Shown here: positions 23,761-32,323 of the stretch, piece by piece
How positions within the stretch are numbered: the stretch's first letter is position 1
How the letters are laid out: each line of letters starts with the position of its first letter
Assembly (NCBI GenBank): GCA_002291945.1
Contig: DBAZ01000023.1
Coordinates: forward strand, 23,257-59,503
Source: Tepidimonas sp. UBA997
GTDB taxonomy: Bacteria; Pseudomonadota; Gammaproteobacteria; Burkholderiales; Burkholderiaceae_C
Length of the DNA stretch: 36,247 nucleotides
Direction of reading: 5' to 3'
The notes under the pieces: generated by a model
Database searches by the model: none
What the model saw: the letters and a program-made list of their open reading frames with translations, nothing else
What the model was told of the DNA's origin: nothing
Position numbers and translations under genes: made by a program

Positions 23761-24218
23761 GCTTGCTTCTCCTGCGCAGCGCCGGGATGCTCGTCGCCAT
23801 CGATGGACAACAAGTCCAGCGCATAGCCTGCCAATGCGCCCCAGACACACAGGCAAACCCCGATGTCGAACAACAAGACCGTGGATACCTTGTAGTCGGT
23901 GAACCCCAGAGGAATGCTGCCCCACAGATGCGTCAGGAAAGGGTCGCCGTAGAAAAACGCCGGGACGCCAGCCAGCGCACTGAGGCCCAAGCCGACGGCC
24001 GACAGCACCAGAGGCGAGCCCAGCGGCATGCGCCGGGCTGCCGCATCGCTGCCCTTGGCCACCGCCCACAGTATGGATGCGCTGACTGCCACGAGGCCGG
24101 CAATGAAGCCCCCCCCGGGCTCGTTATGTCCGCGCAGCAGCAGCCAGACCGCAGCCGCCAGAATCACCCAGTACAGCGGGCCCGCCACCGATTCGAGAAT
24201 AACCACACGCTTGTTCAT
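23757..24218 (-). CDS. mrpB: Mrp-type cation/proton antiporter subunit B
   Basis: This 153-residue protein has four hydrophobic helices and the MnhB signature: ILAAAVWLLLRGHNEPGGGFIAGLV near 20-43, where the HNEPGGGFIAG loop is diagnostic, and TVLLFDIGVCLCVWGALAG near the end. It is a separate MrpB rather than a fusion with MrpA, so this is a seven-gene (A to G) arrangement. It overlaps mrpA and mrpC by four bases on each side. Confidence 0.93.
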   Translation of the reverse strand: MNKRVVILESVAGPLYWVILAAAVWLLLRGHNEPGGGFIAGLVAVSASILWAVAKGSDAAARRMPLGSPLVLSAVGLGLSALAGVPAFFYGDPFLTHLWGSIPLGFTDYKVSTVLLFDIGVCLCVWGALAGYALDLLSIDGDEHPGAAQEKQA

Positions 24219-26545
24219 GCCGACTCTCCGGGCCGTACGATAGCCTGTTGACCGAGTTCCTGTTGGCGGCGCAGATGCCGACGAACCGCCTGCAACATGG
24301 GCAGCGCCGCCATGAAGGACAGCATGACCACGGCGATCTCGCCCCAGGTGTCGAGCGCACGGAAGTCCACCAGCACCACGTTGACCACATTGCGGCCATA
24401 GGCTTCAGGCACACTCTTCTCGGCAAAGAACTGCGTCAGAGCCGGGTCAAACACGCCGCCCACCGCCACCAGCACCCACAAGGTCACGACGCCGCCAAAC
24501 AGCACCGCCACCGGCAAGGCCCATAGGCTGGCGTTGGCTTGCGCCAGCCCCAAGCCACGGCCTTGCTGCTTGAGCTTGAGCAGCACCGAGGCGACCACGA
24601 TCACGAACACCGACTCGACCACGAACTGGGTGTAGGCCACGTCGGGCGCACCCAGATACAGAAAGAGAACGGCACTACCGAAACCCACCAACCCGGTGGC
24701 CAGCAGCAGGATCAGCCGGTCACGCTGGAACACAGCCAGAATGCCGCCCGCTGCAATCAGGACGCAGGCCCCGACGAAACCGGCCGTGGGATGCACCCAG
24801 GCGGGCCATACCCACTGGCCCCAGCCAGCGATCAGAATGCCCGCCATCACGGCCGATACGAATCCGAGCAGCAGCACCCCGTAGCCCGGCAGGCTGCCAT
24901 GCTGCAGGATGCGCGAAGACCTTGCGGCTGCAGCCGGAATGCCCTGCATCAGGCGGTTGTAGTTGGCAACCATGGACATGGCATCGAATTGCCTGAGCAC
25001 ACGGTCAAAGACACGGTGTAACGGGTCCCAATAGATGAAGACCAGCAGACCGATGGCCAGCGTAAAGAGCAGCTTGAGCAAGCCCGGGCCGAGATCCAGC
25101 GCAAAATACACTGCCACGGTTTCTGCCCGTGGCGACATGGCCTGGGAAGCCACGCTGATCAGCCAATTGGCCATGAACGGAAAAACCCCCAGCACCATGC
25201 CCAGGATGGCCAGCACCAGCGGCGGGCCGTACAGAGCCAGCCCGCCCTCATGCGCTTGCTTCGGCGTGATGTTGTTGCCGGGATGGCGCCAGAAAATCCG
25301 CACCGCCGCCACCGCTGCCACCGCCACCGCAATGGCACCAAAAATGGTGTTGGCGACCGTCACCAGCGTCTTCAAATCGCCAGCGCCCTGGGCCGCGCCT
25401 ATCACGTCCTTGACCACATAGCCAAATGAAAGCGGCACCCCGGCCATCGACAAGCCGGCCAGCAAGGCCGCCGCTGCTGTCCAGGGCATGGCGTGGCGCA
25501 GGTTGCCCAGCCGGTCGATCAAGCGGGTGCCCGTGGCATGGTCCACGTTGCCCGCCACAAAGAACAAGGGCGCTTTGTACAGGGCGTGCGCCAGCAGCAG
25601 CGCGACCACGGCAACCTGAGCCCCTTCGCCGTCCATGCCCACCAGCATGACCAGCGTTCCCAGCGTGGCCACCGTGGACCAAGCCAGAATACGCTTGAGA
25701 TCGCGCTCGCGCAGGGCCAGCAACATACCCCAGGCGGCCGTGATCGAGCCTATCACCTGCAAGGTCCACTGCCACAGCGGCCAGTCGCCAAAACCGGGGT
25801 CGAGGCGCGCCACCAGATACACCCCCAACTTCACCATGGTGGCCGAATGCAGGTAGGCCGACACCGGCGTGGGTGCCGACATGGCATTGGGCAGCCAGAA
25901 GTGGAAAGGGAACTGCGCACTCTTGGTGAAAGCGCCGAGCAGAATCAGCACCAGGGCCGTGGTCAGGGCGGGCGTGCGTTCGGTTTCGGGCAACTGGGCG
26001 ATGATTTCCTGAATGGAGTAAGTGCCCATCAGTTGCCCAAGCAGGATGGCACCGGCCAGCAAGGCCAGCCCGCCGGTGCCGGTCACCACCAAGGCTTGCT
26101 GAGCGGACTTGCGGCTTTTTTCGTCTTCGTGGTTGAAACCGACCAGGAAGAAGGAGACCAGGCTGGTCAGTTCCCAGAACAGGAACAGCACGATCAGGTT
26201 GTCCGCTGTGACGCAACCTATCATGGCGATCATGAAGGTCGTCAGCAGGATGTACAGCCGGTTCTGCTGCGGGTGGCCCGCCAGGTAGCCGCCCGCATAA
26301 ATGAACACGGCGGTACCCACCCCCGTGATCATCAACAGCATGAGCAGCGACAGGCCATCGATGTGGAAGTCCAGATTGACGTCGATCGCAGGCACCCAAG
26401 GAATGGAGATGTGCGCCGGCAAAGCGACCGAGGAGGACACCCAGAGCACCAGCAGCAGCGCCAGCAGCGGAATCAGCACAAAGGCCGTCCGGGCAACCAG
26501 GCTCATCGCGTCAGCAGGGTTGTCGTGTGGGGAATGTTGGGCCAT
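24215..26545 (-). CDS. mrpA: Mrp-type cation/proton antiporter subunit A
   Basis: This protein of about 776 residues is the large NuoL-like subunit and the first gene of the mrp operon. It contains DGLSLLMLLMITGVGTAVFIYA, the conserved glutamate region VLFLFWELTSLVSFFLVGF, TKSAQFPFHFWLPNAM and HSATMVKLGVYLVAR, followed by a C-terminal DUF4040-like part (LGAPDVAYTQFVVESVFVI) and an MrpB/MbhE-like end. With MrpD it forms the ion paths of the antiporter. I chose the ATG at 26545, which gives a short hydrophilic start before the first helix. An ATG at 26506 is also possible and one at 26614 is less likely; none has a clear ribosome-binding site. rmuC lies 78 bases upstream. Confidence 0.92.
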   Translation of the reverse strand: MAQHSPHDNPADAMSLVARTAFVLIPLLALLLVLWVSSSVALPAHISIPWVPAIDVNLDFHIDGLSLLMLLMITGVGTAVFIYAGGYLAGHPQQNRLYILLTTFMIAMIGCVTADNLIVLFLFWELTSLVSFFLVGFNHEDEKSRKSAQQALVVTGTGGLALLAGAILLGQLMGTYSIQEIIAQLPETERTPALTTALVLILLGAFTKSAQFPFHFWLPNAMSAPTPVSAYLHSATMVKLGVYLVARLDPGFGDWPLWQWTLQVIGSITAAWGMLLALRERDLKRILAWSTVATLGTLVMLVGMDGEGAQVAVVALLLAHALYKAPLFFVAGNVDHATGTRLIDRLGNLRHAMPWTAAAALLAGLSMAGVPLSFGYVVKDVIGAAQGAGDLKTLVTVANTIFGAIAVAVAAVAAVRIFWRHPGNNITPKQAHEGGLALYGPPLVLAILGMVLGVFPFMANWLISVASQAMSPRAETVAVYFALDLGPGLLKLLFTLAIGLLVFIYWDPLHRVFDRVLRQFDAMSMVANYNRLMQGIPAAAARSSRILQHGSLPGYGVLLLGFVSAVMAGILIAGWGQWVWPAWVHPTAGFVGACVLIAAGGILAVFQRDRLILLLATGLVGFGSAVLFLYLGAPDVAYTQFVVESVFVIVVASVLLKLKQQGRGLGLAQANASLWALPVAVLFGGVVTLWVLVAVGGVFDPALTQFFAEKSVPEAYGRNVVNVVLVDFRALDTWGEIAVVMLSFMAALPMLQAVRRHLRRQQELGQQAIVRPGESA

Positions 26546-26623
26546 GGGGGGAGAGTGTAGCCATTTAAAGAGTCGTTCGAGCTTTTTGCCTGCCTGGCGG
26601 AGCCGTCCGAGCATTGTTTTTTT

Positions 26624-27886
26624 TCAAACGTCATCGTAGCGATCGAGGCTGGGCAGAATGGTTCCCGCCTGTTGCGCGGGCAAGGCCTCGACCTGCTTGA
26701 GGGCACGGCCCATGGCCCGGCTGCGCACCTCGGCGCTCTCTAGGCTGTTGAGCACGGTCTGGGTCTGGGTCTTGACTTTGGCCAGCACGTCGCCGAACTT
26801 GCCGAACTCGGTCTTGACGGCCCCCAGCACCTGCCACACCTCGCTGGAGCGTTTTTCTAGCGCCAGGGTGCGAAAACCCATTTGCAGGGCGTTGAGCATG
26901 GCCAGCAAGGTGGTCGGGCCGGCCAGCGTGACGCGGTGTTCGCGCTGCAAGGCCTCCACCAGCCCCGGGCGGCGCAACACCTCGGCATACAGCCCTTCGG
27001 TGGGCAGGAACAGCAGGGCAAAGTCGGTGGTGTGCGGCGGCTCCAGGTATTTGTCGGCGATGGACTTGGCCTCCAGCCGCACGCGCCCTTCCAGCGCCTT
27101 GGCGGCGGCTTCGGCCGCCACCGGGTCGGCCTGGCGCTGGGCTTCGAGCAGACGCTCGTAGTCCTCGTTGGGGAATTTGGCGTCGATGGGCAGCCACACG
27201 GGCAAGCCAGCGTCGCTCTTGCCGGGCAGGCGGATGGCGAAATCGACCAGATGGCGGCTGCCCGGCCTCGTCGCCACTTGGGTGGCGTACTGCTCGGGCG
27301 TGAACACCTGCTCCAGCAGCCCCGCGAGTTGGGCTTCACCGAACATGCCGCGGGTCTTGACGTTGGTCAGCAGGTGTTTGAGGTCGCCCACGCCAGCAGC
27401 CAAGGTCTGCATCTCGCCCAAGCCCTTGTGTACCTGCTCCAGCCGCTGCGCCACGTGGGCGAAGCTTTGACTGAGGCGGGTTTCCAGCGTCTTGTGCAGC
27501 TTTTCGTCCACCGTGGCGCGCATCTCGTCGAGCTTGGCCGCGTTGCTGTGCTGCAATTGCGCGAGTTGCGATTCGAGGGTGGCTCGCATCTCGCCCATGC
27601 GGCGGGCATTCTCGTCGTTCAAAGCCTGCAACTGCTGGTTCAGGGTCTGCGCGACCTCCTGCCGCTGGCCTCGCGCCGATTCGCTGATTTCGCGGCGCAG
27701 TTCGCTTTCCAGGCGATCGAGCCGCTGCGCCTGGGCTTGCAACAGCAGCAGCAGATGCTGGCGGTCTTGCAGCGCCTGCGGCGATTCGCTGGCTTGCCCA
27801 CGCCAAACCAGCCACACCAGCCAGCCCAGCAGGCCCAGTTGCACGATCGCCAGCAGCACCAGCCACAGGTTGGAAATTGCGCTCAT
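26624..27886 (-). CDS. rmuC: DNA recombination protein RmuC
   Basis: This 420-residue protein has an N-terminal membrane helix (about 7-29, VLLAIVQLGLLGWLVWLVW), a long coiled coil at about 40-165 rich in Gln, Glu and Arg, and the conserved RmuC domain at about 170-400. That domain contains LTNVKTRGMFGEAQLAGLLEQ, LPIDAKFPNEDYERLL, DFALLFLPTEGLYAEVLRR and LAGPTTLLAMLNALQMGFR. E. coli RmuC limits DNA inversions at short inverted repeats and its core resembles a restriction-endonuclease fold. It follows the 2-hydroxyacid dehydrogenase by 7 bases and precedes mrpA, so it may be co-transcribed with both. Length is normal. Confidence 0.93.
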   Translation of the reverse strand: MSAISNLWLVLLAIVQLGLLGWLVWLVWRGQASESPQALQDRQHLLLLLQAQAQRLDRLESELRREISESARGQRQEVAQTLNQQLQALNDENARRMGEMRATLESQLAQLQHSNAAKLDEMRATVDEKLHKTLETRLSQSFAHVAQRLEQVHKGLGEMQTLAAGVGDLKHLLTNVKTRGMFGEAQLAGLLEQVFTPEQYATQVATRPGSRHLVDFAIRLPGKSDAGLPVWLPIDAKFPNEDYERLLEAQRQADPVAAEAAAKALEGRVRLEAKSIADKYLEPPHTTDFALLFLPTEGLYAEVLRRPGLVEALQREHRVTLAGPTTLLAMLNALQMGFRTLALEKRSSEVWQVLGAVKTEFGKFGDVLAKVKTQTQTVLNSLESAEVRSRAMGRALKQVEALPAQQAGTILPSLDRYDDV

Positions 27887-27893
27887 TTTTTGC

Positions 27894-28889
27894 TCATGAC
27901 GCCGCTCGAACGTGCGTCGGCAGGTTCACGGGGGTCAGGACCTCTCCCCGGGTGAGGAAAGCGATCAGGTTGTTGGCCGCCAGCGTGGCCATGGCCAGGC
28001 GCGTGGCCCGCGTGGCACTTGCAATGTGGGGCGTGAGCACGACGTTGGGCACGGTCAGCAGGTCGGGGTGCACCTTCGGCTCGCCCTCGTACACATCCAG
28101 CCCGGCAGCGGCGATGCGTCGGTCACGCAACGCCTGCGCCAGCGCCGCATCATCGACGATGCCACCGCGCGCGATGTTGACCAGTGTCGCCGTGGGCTTC
28201 ATCTGTGCCAGTTCGGCAGCACCGATCGAGTGGTGGTTCTGCGGGGTGTAGGGAAGCACCAGCACCAGGTGGTCGGCTTGCCGCAGCAACGCCTCTTTGC
28301 TGACGTAGCTGGCCTGGCATTCGGCTTCTGTGGTCGGGTTCAGCCGCGAGCGGTTGTGGTAGATGACCTGCATGCCAAAACCGTGCGCCCCCCGGCGTGC
28401 AATGCCCTGCCCGATGCGTCCCATACCCAGGATGCCCAGCGTGCTGCCATGCACATCCTGTCCGGCCAACAGGTCATACGACCAGCGGCCCCATCGCCCT
28501 GTGCGCAAAAAATGTTCGCTCTCGGCCACGCGCCGCGCTGCAGCCAGCAGCAGGGCAAAACCGAAATCGGCGGTGGTTTCGGTGAGCACGTCTGGCGTGT
28601 TGGTCCCGACCACGCCAGCCGCCGTCATGGCCGCCACGTCGAAGTTGTTGAAGCCGACCGCCATGTTGGCCACGATCCGCAGTGTTGGGCAGGCCCTCAA
28701 CAAGGCCGCGTCGATGCGCTGGCCGCCGGTGGTAAGAACACCGGCTTTGCCTTGCAATCGATGTATCAGCTCGTCAGGCGTCCACTCCTCGTCGTGCTCG
28801 TTGTGGCTGACTTCGAGGTGCTCCCGCAGCCGATCCAGCACTTCCGGGAAGATGGCCCGCGCCACCAGAATGGCAGGTCGCTGCGCCAT
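27894..28889 (-). CDS. D-2-hydroxyacid dehydrogenase (glyoxylate/hydroxypyruvate reductase type)
   Basis: This protein of about 331 residues belongs to the NAD(P)-dependent D-2-hydroxyacid dehydrogenases of the GhrB/GyaR branch. The N-terminal substrate domain contains GVLTTGGQRIDAALL and NMAVGFNNFDV. The cofactor domain has GILGMGRIGQGIARRG, and the catalytic triad is visible as Arg in VNIARGGIVDD, Glu in DVYEGEP and His in LTPHIASAT. It probably reduces glyoxylate or hydroxypyruvate. The ATG at 28889 lies four bases after the FKBP stop, so the two are likely coupled. An upstream in-frame start would overlap the FKBP gene. Confidence 0.9.
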   Translation of the reverse strand: MAQRPAILVARAIFPEVLDRLREHLEVSHNEHDEEWTPDELIHRLQGKAGVLTTGGQRIDAALLRACPTLRIVANMAVGFNNFDVAAMTAAGVVGTNTPDVLTETTADFGFALLLAAARRVAESEHFLRTGRWGRWSYDLLAGQDVHGSTLGILGMGRIGQGIARRGAHGFGMQVIYHNRSRLNPTTEAECQASYVSKEALLRQADHLVLVLPYTPQNHHSIGAAELAQMKPTATLVNIARGGIVDDAALAQALRDRRIAAAGLDVYEGEPKVHPDLLTVPNVVLTPHIASATRATRLAMATLAANNLIAFLTRGEVLTPVNLPTHVRAAS

Positions 28890-28893
28890 AGGT

Positions 28894-29241
28894 TCAGACG
28901 GCCAGCAGCTCGACTTCAAACAGCAGCGTGGCGTTGGGGGGGATCACGCCACCCGCACCACGGGCACCGTAGCCCAGTTCGGGCGGGATGACCAGGCGGC
29001 GCGTGCCGCCCACGGCCATGCCCTGCACGCCCTCGTCCCAACCTTGGATGACGTGGCCCGCGCCCAGAGAGAAGACGAACGGTTGGCCACGATCCTTGCT
29101 GGAATCGAATTGGCCGCCCTGTTCGCCGTCGGGGTACAGCCAGCCGGTGTAATGCACGCTGACGCGCTGGCCGACCTGAGCCACATCGCCGCGGCCCACG
29201 ACGGTGTCTTCATACTGCAAGCCAGAAGGGGTGGAGTTCAT
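28894..29241 (-). CDS. FKBP-type peptidyl-prolyl cis-trans isomerase
   Basis: This 115-residue protein is a single minimal FKBP domain without a signal peptide, so it is cytoplasmic. Family residues are present: VSVHYTGWLYPDGEQGGQFD (Tyr and Asp of the pocket), FVFSLGAGHVIQGWDEGVQG with the conserved Trp, GGTRRLVIPPELGYGARG and IPPNATLLFEVELL. It speeds proline isomerisation in protein folding. It lies 21 bases downstream of the nitroreductase gene and four bases upstream of the dehydrogenase, in the long leftward gene run. Confidence 0.94.
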   Translation of the reverse strand: MNSTPSGLQYEDTVVGRGDVAQVGQRVSVHYTGWLYPDGEQGGQFDSSKDRGQPFVFSLGAGHVIQGWDEGVQGMAVGGTRRLVIPPELGYGARGAGGVIPPNATLLFEVELLAV

Positions 29242-29262
29242 GAACGTGTTCCTGTGTCAGGC

Positions 29263-29991
29263 TCAGTCGAGCCAGGTGGTGAAGTCCGCCACGGCGACGC
29301 GCGGGGTGTGGAAGGTGTTGACTTTGTCGGCCGGGTCGGCGTAGCCCAGCGACATGCCGCAGACCAGCATCTCGTTGTCGCCCGCGCCGATGTGCGGCAG
29401 GATGATTTTCGCAAATCCGTTCCAGGCCGCCTGCGGGCAGGTATCCAGGCCGTGTGCGCGTGCGACGATCATCAGGTTTTGCAGGAACATACCGGAATCC
29501 ACCAGCGAGCCGCCGCCCATGACCTTGTCGATGGTGATCATGAGGCCCACTGGCGCATCAAAAAAACGGAAGTTGCGTTGCTGCTGCAGGTGCATCTTGT
29601 CCTTGTCGGTCTTGCCGATGCCCAGCAGGCCATACAGACCCCAGCCGTTTTCGCGCCGCCGGTCGATATACGGGCTGACCCACTGCCTGGGGTAGTAATC
29701 GTAGGCCTCCTGATAGTCGGCTGCGAGGGCCGGGTTGTCGCGGATGGCGTCATGGGCGGCACAGACCTGCTTGACCAACGCGTCTTTGCTGGCCCCTTGC
29801 AGCACATACACCTTCCAGGGCTGGGTATTCGTGCCCGACGGTGCGCGGCTGGCCACTTGCAGCAAGTGAGTGATCCGTTCGCGTGCCACGGGCCGTGGCA
29901 GAAAGGCACGCGCCGACAGGCGGCCGGTGATCGCAGCCTCCACGCTCGAAGGGTCGGCTACGGGGGGGCGGTCTGCAAGAGGCGTTGACAT
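29263..29991 (-). CDS. Nitroreductase family flavoprotein
   Basis: This 242-residue protein matches the FMN-dependent nitroreductase family. The N-terminal motif GRLSARAFLPRPVARERI leads into LLQVASRAPSGTNTQPWKVYV, which contacts FMN, and the later segment DSGMFLQNLMIVARAHGLDT forms the second flavin-binding helix. MSLGYADPADKVN near the C-terminus is also typical. Such enzymes reduce nitroaromatics or quinones with NAD(P)H; the physiological substrate is unknown. I chose the ATG at 29991, preceded by CGGAGA at good spacing, over an upstream in-frame ATG at 30015. Confidence 0.9.
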   Translation of the reverse strand: MSTPLADRPPVADPSSVEAAITGRLSARAFLPRPVARERITHLLQVASRAPSGTNTQPWKVYVLQGASKDALVKQVCAAHDAIRDNPALAADYQEAYDYYPRQWVSPYIDRRRENGWGLYGLLGIGKTDKDKMHLQQQRNFRFFDAPVGLMITIDKVMGGGSLVDSGMFLQNLMIVARAHGLDTCPQAAWNGFAKIILPHIGAGDNEMLVCGMSLGYADPADKVNTFHTPRVAVADFTTWLD

Positions 29992-30048
29992 ACGAGTCTC
30001 CGATGGATGGGGCATTGACGTGAGCGCGTCAATTATGGCGGATCACGG

Positions 30049-30074
30049 TCACACCAAGGTCTCACACCAAGGTC
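30049..30074. repeat. Perfect 13-bp tandem duplication at the thioesterase stop codon
   Basis: The 13-base unit TCACACCAAGGTC occurs twice, head to tail, at 30049-30061 and 30062-30074. On the minus strand the unit encodes the last codons and TGA stop of the thioesterase, so the second copy lies just past the stop and does not alter the protein. Confidence 0.9.
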
Positions 30075-30511
30075 TCAAGCACCGCCTTGAGTGGCTCGGG
30101 CAAGGGCACCGGGCGGCGGGTGTTGCGATCCACATAGACGTGCACAAAATGCCCAGCCGCCGCCGACAGTTCGCCGGACTCGCTGAACAAGCCGACCTCA
30201 TAGCGCACACTGGAGCGCCCCCGATGGGCCACGCGCAGGCCCGCCTGCACGGTCTGGGGAAAGGCCAGCGGCTCGAAGTAATTGCATTGGGTTTCGATCA
30301 CCAGCCCGATGACCTCACCCTGATGGATATCGAGCGCCCCCTGCTCGATCAGGTAGCCGTTGACGGCCGTGTCGAACCAACTGTAATAGACGACGTTGTT
30401 GACATGCCCGTACACATCGTTGTCCATCCACCGGGTGGCGATGCTGCGAAAGACACGGTAGCGGGTGCGAAGCTGAGGCTGCGGCCTTGCAGAGGGTTGA
30501 GGATTGGTCAT
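30062..30511 (-). CDS. Acyl-CoA thioesterase, 4HBT/YbgC-like hotdog fold
   Basis: This 149-residue protein has the 4-hydroxybenzoyl-CoA thioesterase family start TRWMDNDVYGHVNNVVYYSW, with the catalytic aspartate in the MDND segment (residues 30-32), followed by ETQCNYFEPLAFPQTVQAGL and the strand SSVRYEVGLF. It should hydrolyse an acyl-CoA thioester; chain length cannot be predicted. The ATG at 30511 overlaps the stop of the HDAC-like gene (ATGA), so translation is coupled. A 13-bp tandem duplication spans its stop codon. Confidence 0.9.
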   Translation of the reverse strand: MTNPQPSARPQPQLRTRYRVFRSIATRWMDNDVYGHVNNVVYYSWFDTAVNGYLIEQGALDIHQGEVIGLVIETQCNYFEPLAFPQTVQAGLRVAHRGRSSVRYEVGLFSESGELSAAAGHFVHVYVDRNTRRPVPLPEPLKAVLETLV

Positions 30512-31518
30512 GCAGTGCCATTCTGCCCGCCAGGGGAAGCGCTGGCGAGCCGCCAACGATGCCAATGCGACAGCGCGATGCGCCAGGTGTTGAACTGCAC
30601 GCGCAAGGTGGTTTCGATGTCGCGGCCGTAGCCACCCCCCATGGTGATGGCTACGGGGATGCGCCGCTGCCAGGCCCACTCGAAGACCCGGCGGTCGCGG
30701 GCTTCCATGCCATCATCGGTCAGGCTCAGGCGCCCCAGGCGGTCGCCTTCGTGGGGGTCGGCACCGGCCAGGTAAATCACCAGATCGGGGCTGAAGCGGT
30801 CATCCAGTTCGACCAGCGCCTGTTCCAGCGCCTGCATGTAGGTGGGGTCATTGCAGCCGTCAGGCAATTCGACATCCAGATCACCGGGTTCTTTGCGGAA
30901 GGGGAAGTTATTCTCGCCGTGCAACGACAGGGTGAACACGCAGGGGTCGTCCCGGAAGATGTGGGCCGTGCCATTGCCCTGGTGCACATCCAGGTCGATG
31001 ATGGCGACGCGCAAAGGCTGGGCACGGTGCTGACGGCCCTTGCGCGCCCACTCGACCTGCATGAGCCGAGCGGCCACGGCGACATCGTTGAACACACAAA
31101 AACCACCTCCCTTGTGGGCATAGGCATGATGCGTGCCGCCAGCCAGGTTGCCGGCCAGACCCTCGCCCGCCAGTGCCGCGCGACAGGCCTGCAGCGTAGC
31201 CCCCACCGAACGTCGGGCACGTTCCGCCATGGCCGGGCTCCAGGGAAAACCGATCTCCCGCTGTTCGGCGTTGGTCAGGCCACCTTCGGCCACCGCAGAG
31301 ATATACGCCGGGGTATGCACCAAGGCGAGTTCACCATCGGTCGCGGGCAGGGCCTCGGCGAAGCGGACGTCGGGAAGATGTGCCTTGAGTCGCTCGCGCA
31401 AGGCGGCGTACTTGGCCATCGGAAAACGATGGCCATCGGGCAAAGGCAGCACAAAATGATCAGCATAGAAGGCGCGCACCCAAAGATTGTGCCGAATTCC
31501 CCAAACGCAGGGGTTCAT
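30508..31518 (-). CDS. Histone-deacetylase superfamily amidohydrolase
   Basis: This 336-residue protein is a bacterial class of the arginase-deacetylase fold. Catalytic residues are intact: the His130-His131 pair in AGGTHHAYAHKGGGFCVFND, zinc ligands Asp177 and His179 in IDLDVHQGNGTAHIF and Asp254 in LAGADPHEGDRLG, and Tyr297 in MGGGYGRD. It probably removes acetyl groups from a small amine, an acetylpolyamine or a protein lysine. The ATG at 31518 has AGGTGA about 12 bases upstream. Homology to the family starts at about VRAFYADHF, so a GTG at 31479 is an alternative start. It begins the leftward run and is coupled to the thioesterase. Confidence 0.89.
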   Translation of the reverse strand: MNPCVWGIRHNLWVRAFYADHFVLPLPDGHRFPMAKYAALRERLKAHLPDVRFAEALPATDGELALVHTPAYISAVAEGGLTNAEQREIGFPWSPAMAERARRSVGATLQACRAALAGEGLAGNLAGGTHHAYAHKGGGFCVFNDVAVAARLMQVEWARKGRQHRAQPLRVAIIDLDVHQGNGTAHIFRDDPCVFTLSLHGENNFPFRKEPGDLDVELPDGCNDPTYMQALEQALVELDDRFSPDLVIYLAGADPHEGDRLGRLSLTDDGMEARDRRVFEWAWQRRIPVAITMGGGYGRDIETTLRVQFNTWRIALSHWHRWRLASASPGGQNGTA

Positions 31519-31564
31519 GCGGCTGGGGAATCACCTCTCTTTGGCTGCAGCGCACCAAGAGGGC

Positions 31565-31592
31565 TTGTTTTTTTTGGAAAGACCTTTATAAT
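31565..31592 (+). promoter_or_regulatory. Sigma-70 promoter of the phasin gene
   Basis: -35 TTGTTT (31565-31570), a 16-base spacer, and a perfect -10 TATAAT (31587-31592). Transcription would start near 31599, at the edge of the palindrome described next. Phasins are usually abundant, which fits a strong promoter. Confidence 0.62.
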
Positions 31593-31599
31593 CTCGATC

Positions 31600-31616
31600 A
31601 TGCTGCGGCGCAGCAT
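31600..31616. promoter_or_regulatory. PhaR-like operator palindrome at the phasin promoter
   Basis: ATGCTGCG, one base, CGCAGCAT forms a perfect 17-base palindrome just downstream of the -10. Its core is CTGC-N3-GCAG (31603-31613), the TGC-rich form described for the PHA-responsive repressor PhaR. PhaR repression of this gene is inferred. Confidence 0.55.
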
Positions 31617-31681
31617 AGACTGATTCCCCTGCTACGGCACCCTTAGTCCCCTCAAAGATGATTTTCAACCAGGAGCTTGCG

Positions 31682-32224
31682 ATGTTGACCGCTGAACAGA
31701 TGATGGCCTCCCATCGAGCCAACATTGAAACCTTGTATGGCCTGACCCAGAAAGCGTTCGAAGGCGTCGAGAAACTCATGGAGCTCAATATGCAAGCCGC
31801 CAGGGCCGCGCTGAGCGACTCCGCCAGCAACGCTCAGGCCGTGCTGAGCGCCAAAGATGCCCAGGAACTGCTTACCTTGCAAGCCTCCCTGATGCAACCA
31901 ATCGCTGAGAAAGCGGCCGCTTACAGCCGCCAGATGATCGACATCGCATCCGGCACCAGCCGTGAATTTGCCAAGGCGGCCGAAGCCCAGGGTGCCGAAG
32001 CCCAACAAAAATTCATGGCCGTGGTGGATAACGTGGCCAAAAACGCACCGGCTGGCTCGGAAACGGCGGTTGCCGTGATGAAAAATGCCGTCTCCGCTGC
32101 CTCGACCGCCATGGAAAACGTGCAAAAGGCCGTCAAGCAGGCGACAGAAATCGCTGAATCGAACTTCCACGCCATGTCTCAGAACGTGACCAGCGCCACC
32201 AAAGCGTCCCCGCGCAAGCGCTGA
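31682..32224 (+). CDS. Phasin family protein (PHA granule-associated)
   Basis: This 180-residue protein is almost entirely amphipathic helix, rich in Ala, Gln and Lys, and matches the betaproteobacterial phasin family: it starts MLTAEQMMASHRANIETLYGL and continues with TQKAFEGVEKLMELNMQAAR and a long Ala/Glu-rich helix, ending in a basic tail (TSATKASPRKR). Phasins coat polyhydroxyalkanoate granules and control their number and size. The ATG at 31682 follows AGGAGC, an excellent ribosome-binding site, so an upstream in-frame start near 31658 is rejected. It has its own promoter, a PhaR-like palindrome and a strong terminator. Confidence 0.93.
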   Translation: MLTAEQMMASHRANIETLYGLTQKAFEGVEKLMELNMQAARAALSDSASNAQAVLSAKDAQELLTLQASLMQPIAEKAAAYSRQMIDIASGTSREFAKAAEAQGAEAQQKFMAVVDNVAKNAPAGSETAVAVMKNAVSAASTAMENVQKAVKQATEIAESNFHAMSQNVTSATKASPRKR

Positions 32225-32288
32225 TCATCTGAACAGAACGTCCGGTTGTCTCCTCGGGTCTCTTCGAAATCAGATTCAGGGACCCCTT

Positions 32289-32319
32289 CAAGGGCTTCGC
32301 CATGCGAAGCCCTTTTTTT
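32289..32319 (+). terminator. Strong intrinsic terminator after the phasin gene
   Basis: AGGGCTTCGC (32291-32300), a three-base loop, GCGAAGCCCT (32304-32313), then T's to 32319; flanking A-T pairs extend the stem. It also lies at the 3' end of the decayed lipoprotein gene on the other strand. Confidence 0.9.
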
Positions 32320-32323
32320 GTGC

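Noticed and set aside
25248..26560. Large open frames overlapping mrpA in other frames
   Set aside because: mrpA is unmistakable by its NuoL-like motifs; the alternatives are Gly/Arg/His-rich shadows.
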